A model generated the notes under the pieces. It ran no database searches and had not been told where the DNA came from. It saw only the letters and a program-made list of their open reading frames with translations. Source: a virus. From it: DNA of 58,166 nt. How positions within the stretch are numbered: position 1 is the stretch's first letter; each line of letters opens with the position of its first letter. Location of the stretch: the IMG/VR virus record IMGVR_UViG_3300036944_001184, positions 1 through 58,166 of that record; one strand, written 5' to 3'. This document shows, piece after piece, positions 8,702 to 15,635 of the stretch. Made by a program: the position numbers and the translations under genes.

Positions 8702-8820
8702 GCTCTTGTTGCAATGATGATGGCGAGGGCAACCGCCGCCGGGAGCAGCGTCCTGATGTCCCCGGTGACGAGGAGCAGCAGGACACTGAGGACAAGCCAA
8801 GTGTATAGGATAAGTCGCAT
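8698..8820 (-). CDS. Small membrane protein (40 aa)
   Basis: A 40-codon frame encodes two hydrophobic segments, LYTWLVLSVLLLLVTG and LLPAAVALAIIIATRA, with a short turn between them. It overlaps the next ATG by 4 bases (ATGA) and starts five bases before the amidotransferase stop, so it fits the operon exactly. Two-helix mini-membrane proteins like this are common in phage early regions. A holin-like role is possible but unsupported. Confidence 0.6.
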   Translation of the reverse strand: MRLILYTWLVLSVLLLLVTGDIRTLLPAAVALAIIIATRA

Positions 8821-8824
8821 GGTA

Positions 8825-9841
8825 TCAGACGTGGGTAATGCGCTTCAGGGTTTCATGGTTCGGGATGGAGACGCCGTAGATGTTCTGCAACTCGTCGCGC
8901 AGGACCTCCGCCCCGTCCTTGCGGGAGGCGAGCATCTCCAGATCGTAGAGTGTGTAGCCACACTCGCCCAGCTCGGTGACCATCCACTCGTTCTCCTCGC
9001 CGATCTCGGCGATGATCATGGCGTATGAATCCTCCTCGCTGAGTCCGTCGTCCATTGCCCAGCCACCTTCGGAGACCGTCTCGGAGCGGGCAGAGAGATA
9101 GGCTTCCCAATCCTCTTCATCCATGTCGTCGATCTCCTTGTCGGACAAGGTCTCCTTGACCGGAACGGCGATGACCGGATGATAGGTGGTGGTGCCATCC
9201 GCATTCTTGGTGGTGGTCCAAGCCTGCTTGGGCTTGGCCTTGGCGCTGTACGAGTAGCCGCGCGGGTCGGCACAACGCCAGTCCTCGTAGCTGCTGTTGG
9301 ACCACCAGACTCCGTTCTTCCAGTGACCATTCGCCTCGCCCCAGATGGCGAAGTCGCCGTCCGCATTGAGGAACACCAGCTTGTTGCTGCGACCCACCAT
9401 CATGTCGCCCATCGTAATGAACTCGGGGCGCATGAAGTACTTGTGATCGTTGAGCCAGAACGGGTGCAGGATGTCGCGGCAGATGTGCCACGTATCGCTG
9501 AACGACGGGTTGTCATTGGCTGCCTCGAAGAACATGCCGTTGTGGATCACGGCAGCAGGGCAGCCGCCACCGTCACCGAAGGTACGCAGATCGAACGGAT
9601 GGCAGTTGTCCTGATTGACCTTGCCATGCGTGGAGATGCGGAAGTGGATGATCGCCGCGTACTCGCCGAAGGGTTCGAGCGCCTTCTTGAAATGCTCGAA
9701 CTTGAAGAAGCCCTTCTCGACGATGAGCTGACCGTCAACCGCGACAGCGAAGCCAGCGCCATCCGGGTTGTAGTTCATTCCATTTTCGAGGGCGTTCCAA
9801 TCAGGGGCGATACCGGCTGGTTTGTATAGTGCAAGACACAT
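8825..9841 (-). CDS. Class II glutamine amidotransferase-like protein (338 aa)
   Basis: The start at 9841 gives MCLALYKPAG, placing Cys at position 2, the N-terminal nucleophile of class II (Ntn) amidotransferases once Met is removed. Further family signatures follow in order: NPDGAGFAV (25-33), AIIHFRISTHG (63-73), NCHPF (79-83) and AVIHNGMF (98-104). These residues bind glutamine and form the oxyanion hole in this fold. A C-terminal region of about 150 residues is acidic and unrecognised. The enzyme would release ammonia from glutamine or act as a Ntn hydrolase. Its place between two amidoligases implies that it supplies or cleaves amide nitrogen in the same pathway. Confidence 0.8.
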   Translation of the reverse strand: MCLALYKPAGIAPDWNALENGMNYNPDGAGFAVAVDGQLIVEKGFFKFEHFKKALEPFGEYAAIIHFRISTHGKVNQDNCHPFDLRTFGDGGGCPAAVIHNGMFFEAANDNPSFSDTWHICRDILHPFWLNDHKYFMRPEFITMGDMMVGRSNKLVFLNADGDFAIWGEANGHWKNGVWWSNSSYEDWRCADPRGYSYSAKAKPKQAWTTTKNADGTTTYHPVIAVPVKETLSDKEIDDMDEEDWEAYLSARSETVSEGGWAMDDGLSEEDSYAMIIAEIGEENEWMVTELGECGYTLYDLEMLASRKDGAEVLRDELQNIYGVSIPNHETLKRITHV

Positions 9842-9898
9842 AATGGTAGTTTGTTTTTGTAGTAGTGGTTTGGGTGTTTTCTGCTGCACCCGCAGCGT

Positions 9899-9919
9899 CT
9901 TATCCGTTTTTCCGAATAG
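9899..9919. repeat. 22-bp inverted repeat family, degenerate copy
   Basis: This has TTATCCG, a T-rich loop, then CGAATA, a weakened member of the CTTATCCG/CGGATAAG hairpin family. It sits in the 84-base gap between amidoligase 2 and the amidotransferase. Confidence 0.55.
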
Positions 9920-9925
9920 CGGGGA

Positions 9926-11419
9926 TTACTTGGTGTAGAAGTCCTTCTTCTTGAGGAAGGCAAACAACTCCTTGTAATCCTTGCGCCGCTTGGATACGAA
10001 GTCAAGGAACTTCTCGGGCTCCGCAACATCGCGGTTGCTGGTGGTCGCGGGACTGGTGAAGGCCAGCACCGCTTCGACGAACTCGATGTACCGGATAAAC
10101 GATTCACGAATCAGGGTTCCACGGAACAACCGGAACTCGATCGTCTCGCGGGGCGAGTTGTTGACTGCGTCGTACTTGCGCTCGACTCCGGTCTTCTTGC
10201 CGTTGGTCAGCTTCTTGGTCCGGATCTCCGCGTAGTTGGTGTTGTACCGACCGGACACCTTGGCGACGATCGACCGCATGGAGGGCGAGTTGATCATGAC
10301 AAGGATGCGACCGATCCACAGCGCACTGAGCGGCTTGCGGCTGACGTGGATGTGGACGCCACAGTTGCCACTGTTCCAGCTGGTCAGGTTGCGGCGAACC
10401 CGCGGGTCACTGAGGAACTCCGAGAAGATCCGCTTGTGGACCTCGGGCGCATCGGGGCGGGTGACGATCTCGAAGCCGCCGTCGTTGAGCGAACCGTCCT
10501 CCTTGTAGACCACATACTGGTCAGGGAAGATGGACTCGCACAGCTCGACTCCGTTGTCCGCGTCCCGCCCCTCCACCTCAAGCTCGATGCCGAACTTGAG
10601 CGGCACGTTCTTCTCCGGGCGGAGGTTGGCTGCGGACTTGTCGCTGTAGGACTGGAGCCCGGATGGTGGCGACCAGCAGTTGGTGCAGTTGCCGTCCTCG
10701 GCGTAGTCGTCATTGCTGAACCGCTCGCCGCAGCAGTCGCAGATGAACGTCTCATCGTTGAGCCAGTCACGGCAGTACCAGTCGCCGCACCACTCCTCCA
10801 TCTCGTCGATGAAGTAAGCCTCGTTGGTGCCGTAGCAGTAGGCGACGATGTCATCGTCCGCCCAGCAGTCGTAGTTCTCCATGTAGGTGTAGCCGTCCTC
10901 CGGTTGCTCGGTCACCCATTCGCCACCGCTGCGGCGATCGTAGTAGTTGTAAACGAGGCGGAAGCAGTTGCTCTTCAGGTGGTTCTCTCCGTCAATTTCA
11001 ACAGTCATGGTCTTTGGGTAGTAGTTGGTTTCTTCGTCAAGGGTAACTTCAACAGCATCACTTTTCAGGATTCGTGATCCGTTAAGAGTGATTACTGATA
11101 GGGATTCGTGAACCCACTCGCCGCTTGTGAGGCGCATGTAGTCGCCCGGAATGTCAGAGTCAGGCACAGTAACCAAGCGCACGCTGGTCAAGTGGTCCCA
11201 GTTCCAACCACGGAATACTCTCTGGAAGCTTTCCGTAGTCTCTTCGTCGTACCCGGCGTGTCTCGCGCCTTCCAAGTCCACGAGCTGGACCCCGAAGTTT
11301 TCGATATCCGCCACGCGGACCTTGATGCGTTTGATTATACTGAGGGTCCGGAAGTCCATCTCGATGATGTCTCCCACTTGAACGCGCTTGCCAGTGTTGG
11401 TGTCAATCCATGCTTTCAT
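9926..11419 (-). CDS. Amidoligase-family protein 2 (497 aa)
   Basis: This is a paralogue of the gene at 5958. FGIELEVE (276-283), KEDGSLNDGGFEIVTRP (about 306-322), VHIHVSR (355-361) and TIEFRLFRGTL (426-436) line up with it, and the block HVSRKPLSALWIGRILV is identical. The N-terminal region has Trp/Tyr/Asp-rich modules (GGEWV, CWADDDIVAYCYGTNEAYFIDE) and a zinc ribbon (CDCC ... CTNC). The ATG at 11419 (MKAWIDT) was chosen because it matches the MKYLYTYEG alternative in the paralogue. Where protein 1 has LDPGGFV, this one has LIRESFI, encoded by heptamer-type DNA. It probably acts with the adjacent amidotransferase on an unknown substrate. Confidence 0.75.
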   Translation of the reverse strand: MKAWIDTNTGKRVQVGDIIEMDFRTLSIIKRIKVRVADIENFGVQLVDLEGARHAGYDEETTESFQRVFRGWNWDHLTSVRLVTVPDSDIPGDYMRLTSGEWVHESLSVITLNGSRILKSDAVEVTLDEETNYYPKTMTVEIDGENHLKSNCFRLVYNYYDRRSGGEWVTEQPEDGYTYMENYDCWADDDIVAYCYGTNEAYFIDEMEEWCGDWYCRDWLNDETFICDCCGERFSNDDYAEDGNCTNCWSPPSGLQSYSDKSAANLRPEKNVPLKFGIELEVEGRDADNGVELCESIFPDQYVVYKEDGSLNDGGFEIVTRPDAPEVHKRIFSEFLSDPRVRRNLTSWNSGNCGVHIHVSRKPLSALWIGRILVMINSPSMRSIVAKVSGRYNTNYAEIRTKKLTNGKKTGVERKYDAVNNSPRETIEFRLFRGTLIRESFIRYIEFVEAVLAFTSPATTSNRDVAEPEKFLDFVSKRRKDYKELFAFLKKKDFYTK

Positions 11420-11445
11420 ATCAGTATGTTGTTTCAATTCAGGTA

Positions 11446-11628
11446 TCAGTTCCAGTCAGGGTGAATCTCTCCGCTCTCGGTGACGATCACGGATTGCTTT
11501 TCATGAAGCAGAATCTCCGCATCGGGAGACAGCTTCGGCATGCGGGGTTCGCTGACCCGGCGACCGGCTTGGTCACGGGCAGTGGTGGTGCCGTTGTCGG
11601 CGCGGGTGATGTGGATGAATGGTTTCAT
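11446..11628 (-). CDS. Small hypothetical protein (60 aa)
   Basis: MKPFIHITRADNGTTTARDQAGRR... is a short beta-rich protein (AEILLHEKQSVIVTESGEIHPDW). It starts at 11628, just downstream of an inverted repeat of the TTATCCG family. No family was recognised. Confidence 0.55.
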   Translation of the reverse strand: MKPFIHITRADNGTTTARDQAGRRVSEPRMPKLSPDAEILLHEKQSVIVTESGEIHPDWN

Positions 11629-11635
11629 TGTGTTG

Positions 11636-11657
11636 CTATTCGTTTTATCGGATAAGG
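11636..11657. repeat. 22-bp inverted repeat (TATTCG-TTTTAT-CGGATAAG)
   Basis: A member of the intergenic hairpin family, located between the genes at 11446 and 11658. The right arm is CGGATAAG; the left arm is TATTCG with one G-T-type change. Confidence 0.65.
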
Positions 11658-13028
11658 TCAGGCATCGTTGTGGATCTCGCGATCCTCTGTGTGCATCCGG
11701 AAGCTCCGCGATGGGTCCATCACATCGCGGAACAACTTGTCCGCTGCTATCTCATCCTCCGCTTCGAGGAAGTAGTGCCGCACCTCGGTGATGCGGTACT
11801 TCAACTTCGGGGCAGGGGGTGGTGGGGCAGGCGAAGCCGGGGCGGGTGCTGGCATCGGGAATGCGGGGCGAGCCGCCCGGGGTGTTGCGGGCTGCTGGGC
11901 GCGCGCTTCCTGGTGAATGCGAGAGTGGACGCCTTGCCAGTAATCGTGTCCCTCGGGAGATGCGCCCCAGCTGAAGCCACGACCCAGCGCATCCGATGCG
12001 GAGGTCGCCGCGCCGTCACTTCGGTAGTGCCAGTTTCCGCTCTGGCTTGCCATGTGTCCAAGCGCCACCTCTGACTCAGGAATCGTGTGCAACCATTCCT
12101 CAATCGTGGTTGGCTGGATCTCTTCGACCAGATCGAAGTCGAAGTCACCCGGAGGATTCCACCTACCACGCTCGGTGAACGTCCTGTCCGTTCCGCCTAG
12201 GCGGGCTTCGAACTTGAAGAAGCTGTCCACCCGGGAGGGTGGGAGGCTGCGCATGTATCCGGTTGTCTGCCCATCCCGAGTCCGGTATCGGTAACCCGGT
12301 CTGACGCGGAACTCGCCGAGGGGTGCCGGGGTAGCGGGCGCAGCTGGCGAGGTGAGCAGGTTGCCGTGTTCGTCGCAGGGATCGCAAGACCTGTGAGCCA
12401 TGTCCGCCCGATTAAAACAGGAGCTTACCCAACGGGAACCGGGTTCCCCCCTCGTCTCACCGTTCCCCGATTCAGGCATCCGCCATACCCGATTCGTGAT
12501 TCGGGATCTGAAGTACAGGAACTCCGGTTGAGTGGTTACTGGTTCGGGTTCGGGAGCAGGAGCGAAAGCAGGTTCCGGGGTAAGCGATTCGTGATTCGTG
12601 GTGGGGAAGTACTCGGTCACATTGGCGAGCCCCCAAGTGGATTCGACCATGTCGTGGAGGTTCATGATCGACGCAACCCATGTGCGCCCACCGTCTTCAG
12701 ACCGCCAGCAATCGGTGTCATCAGTCGGGTCACCGGTTACCCGGGTGCGGTAGTGGTCTCCGTTCTGGTGTCTGAAATACCGGTGGGTAGGAGCGGGATC
12801 AGGTGTCGGTTCATTAGCAGGCTCTTCGCCCGGGATAGGTGGGAGTTCGCCAAGGGACACGGCCCGCCAGAAGTCATGCCCCTCAGGGGAATCCTCCCAA
12901 ACGAATCCGGTCACGAATGAATCACGCAGGCCGACGCATTCATCGACCAAGGTCCGGGCTGAGCTGTTGTCGATCGCCCGCTCCATGTAAGCGGCGGGCA
13001 GGGTTTCAAACCATTGTTGTCTCGTCAT
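11658..13028 (-). CDS. Modular hypothetical protein with internal duplication (456 aa)
   Basis: The start at 13028 (MTRQQWFETLPAAYMERAI) was chosen because a similar segment, IEEWLHTIPESEVALGHMA, recurs about 280 residues later. Each copy is followed by a GFVWEDSPEGHDFW or GFSWGASPEGHDYW block, so the protein contains a duplicated domain. Between and around them lie Tyr/Phe/Trp-rich modules (HRYFRHQNGDHYRTRV, PEFLYFRSRITNRVWRM) and Pro/Ala linkers. A related module occurs in the protein at 13315. Heptamer-type DNA encodes NHESLTPEP near the middle. Function is unknown; the layout suggests a scaffold or binding protein rather than an enzyme. Confidence 0.75.
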   Translation of the reverse strand: MTRQQWFETLPAAYMERAIDNSSARTLVDECVGLRDSFVTGFVWEDSPEGHDFWRAVSLGELPPIPGEEPANEPTPDPAPTHRYFRHQNGDHYRTRVTGDPTDDTDCWRSEDGGRTWVASIMNLHDMVESTWGLANVTEYFPTTNHESLTPEPAFAPAPEPEPVTTQPEFLYFRSRITNRVWRMPESGNGETRGEPGSRWVSSCFNRADMAHRSCDPCDEHGNLLTSPAAPATPAPLGEFRVRPGYRYRTRDGQTTGYMRSLPPSRVDSFFKFEARLGGTDRTFTERGRWNPPGDFDFDLVEEIQPTTIEEWLHTIPESEVALGHMASQSGNWHYRSDGAATSASDALGRGFSWGASPEGHDYWQGVHSRIHQEARAQQPATPRAARPAFPMPAPAPASPAPPPPAPKLKYRITEVRHYFLEAEDEIAADKLFRDVMDPSRSFRMHTEDREIHNDA

Positions 13029-13039
13029 TTTCGTAGGAG

Positions 13040-13270
13040 TTAGAGTTCGATGAGGGTGTGGCGGGATTCGACAGGCGAGCCGCAAGCGGTGCCGTCTTGG
13101 TTGTACCAAGTGTTGTTGTCGCCAAGGTAGGTGGTGATTCCACCGTAGCTGGACGAGGTGACGATGGTGACCTGCTCACCTTGACGGTTGCGATAGACGC
13201 GACCGAGGATGGGTGAGGCAGGGGAGGACTGGTCGAGTGTGACCAAGGCGAGTTGGATGTTGGTTTTCAT
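13040..13270 (-). CDS. Hypothetical beta-rich protein (76 aa)
   Basis: The start at 13270 (MKTNIQLALVTL) follows directly after an inverted repeat of the TTATCCG family. The rest, GRVYRNRQGEQVTIVTSSSYGGITTYLGDNNTWYN, looks like a small beta-barrel or SH3-like fold. It resembles the protein at 15663 in general layout. Family unknown. Confidence 0.65.
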   Translation of the reverse strand: MKTNIQLALVTLDQSSPASPILGRVYRNRQGEQVTIVTSSSYGGITTYLGDNNTWYNQDGTACGSPVESRHTLIEL

Positions 13271-13290
13271 ATTCGTTTTATCGGATAAGC
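13269..13290. repeat. 22-bp inverted repeat (TATTCG-TTTTAT-CGGATAAG)
   Basis: A member of the intergenic hairpin family, touching the start codon of the gene at 13040-13270 and nearly identical to the copy at 11636. On the leftward transcript it would form part of the 5' leader. Confidence 0.65.
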
Positions 13291-13314
13291 CTGCTTCTGC
13301 CGCAGGCGAGGGCA

Positions 13315-13734
13315 TCAGTCGATGGAAAGGTCAGGGTTAGGGATTTCGGGAAGGCCCCATCCAAGGAGGTCCGTGAGGCTCATGGTGTCTTCATACCACT
13401 CGGACTCGCTGTGGTCCCGCGCCTCCACCACGCCGGATGGGTGTACCCGCCATGTAGCCTCCTCATTTTGAAAATACCGGTAAGCGGGTTCCTGATCGGG
13501 ATTAGCCAGCAAGGCGAGAGCCGCCCGGATGGCGGTCACGCCGGTCACGACAGACGGATCATAGTCGTCCAGCGGACCCTCCAAACTTGAGATGGACTCA
13601 TCGGAGCCGTCGCTGCCTACTTCAATGTCCGTATAGCGGATGAACCCGACCAGCCCGGAAATGATTTCCAGCGGGGTGAGGTTGCCTGCTTCTGCCGCAG
13701 GCTCGGCTTCTTTTGGTTTGCAGTGTTTGCACAT
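13315..13734 (-). CDS. Hypothetical protein with shared Tyr/Trp module (139 aa)
   Basis: The product starts MCKHCKPKEAEP, a possible metal-binding C-x2-C. It has a helical acidic middle (SDGSDESISSLEGPLDDYD) and then PAYRYFQNEEATWRVHPSGVVEARD, which resembles the HRYFRHQNGDHYRTRV module of the protein at 11658. The pair probably derives from a common cassette. No function can be assigned. Confidence 0.65.
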   Translation of the reverse strand: MCKHCKPKEAEPAAEAGNLTPLEIISGLVGFIRYTDIEVGSDGSDESISSLEGPLDDYDPSVVTGVTAIRAALALLANPDQEPAYRYFQNEEATWRVHPSGVVEARDHSESEWYEDTMSLTDLLGWGLPEIPNPDLSID

Positions 13735-13740
13735 GGTGTT

Positions 13741-13896
13741 TCAGTGGAGGGAGATCAGGATATAGAGGATGGCGAGCATCGCAAGGGCGAAGACCCCGGC
13801 GAGCAGAGATTCCCGAATCCGGAATCCTGCTGCCATGAAAGCGGCAGGGGTTCCGAGAAGGGCGCAGGCGATTGCGGTTTCGATTGCGTAGTTCAC
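13741..13896 (-). CDS. Small membrane protein (51 aa)
   Basis: The start is GTG at 13896, immediately after an inverted repeat of the TTATCCG family. Longer frames would read through that repeat. The product has two hydrophobic segments, AIETAIACALLGTPAAFMAAG and SLLAGVFALAMLAILYILISL. The connecting loop RIRES is encoded by heptamer-type DNA. It is probably an inner-membrane protein of unknown role. Confidence 0.55.
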   Translation of the reverse strand: MNYAIETAIACALLGTPAAFMAAGFRIRESLLAGVFALAMLAILYILISLH

Positions 13897-13920
13897 GTTA
13901 TTCGTTTTTCCGGATAAGGG
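13897..13920. repeat. 22-bp inverted repeat (TTATTCG-TTTTTC-CGGATAAG)
   Basis: A member of the intergenic hairpin family, directly upstream of the GTG start at 13896 and one base before the stop of the next gene. Confidence 0.65.
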
Positions 13921-13921
13921 T

Positions 13922-14125
13922 TTAGATTCTCTTTGATTCAATGATGCCAGCATGCCGACCAAGGGTATCCCGGTCGGTCATCGGGTTCAGCCCCCAATGA
14001 ATGGCGACTTTCTTCTTCGCGGCTTCGTAGCTTTCGGCTTCGTAGCTTTCGGCTTCGAGCACCACGGTGTCGTGCATGTAGGCGTTGTTGACTCCTCCGT
14101 AGAGGTGGGCGACGTAGGTCTTCAT
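13922..14125 (-). CDS. Hypothetical protein (67 aa) with 15-bp internal duplication
   Basis: The start at 14125 (MKTYVAHLYGGVNNAYMHDTVV) is typical of this block. A 15-bp unit is present twice in tandem at 14021-14050, giving EAESYEAESYEA before AKKKVAIHWG. This is a recent in-frame slippage duplication. No family was recognised. Confidence 0.6.
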   Translation of the reverse strand: MKTYVAHLYGGVNNAYMHDTVVLEAESYEAESYEAAKKKVAIHWGLNPMTDRDTLGRHAGIIESKRI

Positions 14126-14126
14126 G

Positions 14127-14258
14127 TTATTTGGTTGGTTTGTAGAGAACCACATCCCGCCCGAGAACCGGGCAAGGTGCGGCGAGTTTGGGGAGAGCCT
14201 TGCGCGAGGCGAGGTAACGGATGGCTGCGTCGATGGACGCTTGTTGCTGTGGGTTCAT
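14127..14258 (-). CDS. Small hypothetical protein (43 aa)
   Basis: A 43-codon frame, MNPQQQASIDAAIRYLASRK and onward, ends one base before the next gene's start codon region. It fills a gap in the operon with the same strand and codon style. The N-terminal half should be helical. No family was recognised. Confidence 0.5.
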   Translation of the reverse strand: MNPQQQASIDAAIRYLASRKALPKLAAPCPVLGRDVVLYKPTK

Positions 14259-14270
14259 GGTGAGAGGGAA

Positions 14271-14298
14271 TCCCTTATCCGTTTTACCGGATAAGGGA
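14271..14298. repeat. 22-bp inverted repeat, perfect long copy
   Basis: An 11-bp perfect stem (TCCCTTATCCG/CGGATAAGGGA) with loop TTTTAC. It is one of the strongest members of the intergenic hairpin family and lies between the genes at 14127 and 14307. Confidence 0.75.
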
Positions 14299-14306
14299 TA
14301 AGTGGT

Positions 14307-14471
14307 TTAGATAGCAGGGATTGGTGTGATCTGGATAAGCCCACCCTTGAGGGTGGACACCTTGAATACCGTTCTAACTAGCTGAATACTAGTTAGAACG
14401 TGGAGTGGATCGGCAGACCAGATGATGGCTGGCTTGCCGCTGCGGAGTTGGGCGAGGGCTTGGTTTTTCAC
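14307..14471 (-). CDS. Possible small protein (54 aa), GTG start
   Basis: An open frame from GTG at 14471 gives MKNQALAQLRSGKPAIIWSADP and ends near 14309. The start context and position in the operon are plausible. However, the frame contains two strong inverted repeats (14341-14356 and 14370-14400), so this stretch may be regulatory DNA instead. The product is a mixed beta/alpha peptide with no known relatives. Confidence 0.35.
   Translation of the reverse strand: MKNQALAQLRSGKPAIIWSADPLHVLTSIQLVRTVFKVSTLKGGLIQITPIPAI
14341..14400. promoter_or_regulatory. Two adjacent inverted repeats (operator-like)
   Basis: CCACCC-TTGA-GGGTGG at 14341-14356 is followed by a perfect 12-bp inverted repeat (CGTTCTAACTAG at 14370-14381, complement at 14389-14400) with a 7-base centre. 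The second repeat is AT-rich and unlike its surroundings. It looks like a protein-binding site or a transcript hairpin. Confidence 0.5.
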
Positions 14472-14495
14472 TTTGTTATTTGGTTTCGGGTTGGG

Positions 14496-14519
14496 CTTAT
14501 CCGTTTTACCGGGTAAGGT
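14496..14519. repeat. 22-bp inverted repeat (CTTATCCG-TTTTAC-CGGGTAAG)
   Basis: A member of the intergenic hairpin family with one mismatch. It touches the stop of the repeat protein at 14519. Confidence 0.65.
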
Positions 14520-15529
14520 TAGCGGCCTGCCTCCAGTGCGGCGACACGCGCGGCGAGGGATTCAAGGGTGACCGGCTCAGGCTCAGGTGTGGGCTCGGGC
14601 TTCTCCTCAGGAATCCCGGTCTCGACCAAGGTTCCGAAGCAAATGGTTCCTGATTCGAGACGCCCGCAAGTGATAAGTGATTCCTCCAGTGTTGGGTTTC
14701 GCCACAGGCAAAGGCCAGCAAAGATGCGAAGTGCCGAGGCGAGGGCTAGCGTGCAAGTAATTGAGAAGCCTGCTTTGATGCCGGAGCCTGCTTTGATGCC
14801 CTCGCCTGCTTCGATGCCCTCGCCTGCTTCGATGCCCTCGCCTGCTTTGATGCCCAAGCCTGCTTTGATGCCCTCGCCTGCTTTGATGCCCAAGCCTGCT
14901 TCGATGCCCTCGCCTGCTTCGATGCCCCAGCCTGCTTCGATGCCCTCGCCTGCTTTGATGCCCTCGCCTGCTTTGATGCCGGAGCCTGCTTTGATGCCCT
15001 CGCCTGCTTCGATGCCCTCGCCTGCTTCGATGCCCTCGCCTGCTTTGATGCCCCAGCCTGCTTCGATGCCGGAGCCTGCTTTGATGCCCTCGCCTGCTTT
15101 GATGCCCAAGCCTGCTTCGATGCCCTCGCCTGCTTCGATGCCCCAGCCTGCTTCGATGCCCCAGCCTGCTTCGATGCCGGAGCCTGCTTTGATGCCCTCG
15201 CCTGCTTTGATGCCCAAGCCTGCTTTGATGCCGGAGCCTGCTTTGATGCCCCAGCCTGCTTCGATGCCCCAGCCTGCTTCGATGCCGGAGCCTGCTTTGA
15301 TGCCCTCGCCTGCTTCGATGCCGGAGCCTGCTTTGATGCCGGAGCCTGCTTTGATGCCGGAGCCTGCTTGAGCACGGATAAACCCTTTCGCGGATAATGA
15401 ACCAGAGAACCGGACGTATCCCATATCGGGGGCGATGTCGATGTTTCCGTCATAGTCATTGACGGGGGTTGCTCCGATGTAAAGGTTGTCGGAGTTGAGG
15501 TCTGCTTTGGTGATGAGTAGTGTTTTCAT
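14519..15529 (-). CDS. GI(K/E)AG hexapeptide-repeat protein (336 aa)
   Basis: The N-terminal 55 residues (MKTLLITKADLNSDNLYIGA...) are followed by about 33 tandem hexapeptides of the form G-I-[K/E]-A-G-[S/E/W/L], encoded by 18-bp DNA repeats. A unique C-terminal domain with several Cys follows, then a Pro/Glu linker and a short coiled coil (TLESLAARVAALEAG). Regular hexapeptides with Ile and Gly suggest a left-handed beta-solenoid or similar stack. Within the array almost all variation falls at two positions: K or E, and S, E, W or L. Related repeat proteins occur in other phages, but I know of no established function. Confidence 0.8.
   Translation of the reverse strand: MKTLLITKADLNSDNLYIGATPVNDYDGNIDIAPDMGYVRFSGSLSAKGFIRAQAGSGIKAGSGIKAGSGIEAGEGIKAGSGIEAGWGIEAGWGIKAGSGIKAGLGIKAGEGIKAGSGIEAGWGIEAGWGIEAGEGIEAGLGIKAGEGIKAGSGIEAGWGIKAGEGIEAGEGIEAGEGIKAGSGIKAGEGIKAGEGIEAGWGIEAGEGIEAGLGIKAGEGIKAGLGIKAGEGIEAGEGIEAGEGIKAGSGIKAGFSITCTLALASALRIFAGLCLWRNPTLEESLITCGRLESGTICFGTLVETGIPEEKPEPTPEPEPVTLESLAARVAALEAGR
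14762..15370. repeat. 18-bp tandem repeat array (about 33 units)
   Basis: The plus-strand unit is GCCTGCTTYGATGCC plus a variable triplet (CTC, CAG, CAA or GGA). Because the period is a multiple of three, several other frames are also open across the array. Those frames are not taken as genes. The array encodes the hexapeptides of the protein at 14519. Confidence 0.95.
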
Positions 15530-15587
15530 TTGGATAAGGTGCCCCGCGTTTCTGCTGCTATGGGTGATGGCTTCGGTTTATGGGAGA

Positions 15588-15611
15588 GCTTATCCGTTTT
15601 ACCGGATAAGC
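15588..15611. repeat. 22-bp inverted repeat (GCTTATCCG-TTTTAC-CGGATAAGC)
   Basis: A perfect hairpin of the intergenic family in the 133-base noncoding gap 15530-15662, upstream of the hexapeptide-repeat gene. A second copy lies at 15636. Nothing else was recognised in this gap. Confidence 0.75.
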
Positions 15612-15635
15612 GGAGAACGATTCAGGAATAAGGAA

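Noticed and set aside
14762-15370. CRISPR array
   Set aside because: Units are contiguous 18-mers with no spacers, and they are coding.
14568-15459. Alternative frames of the 18-bp repeat array (PALMPSPASMP on plus, SKQAPASKQAR on minus)
   Set aside because: A period divisible by three keeps all frames open. Only the GI(K/E)AG frame has unique N- and C-terminal domains and operon context.
14519-15529. Diversity-generating retroelement target
   Set aside because: Variable codons occur in the array, but no reverse transcriptase, template repeat or adenine-biased change is visible in the window.
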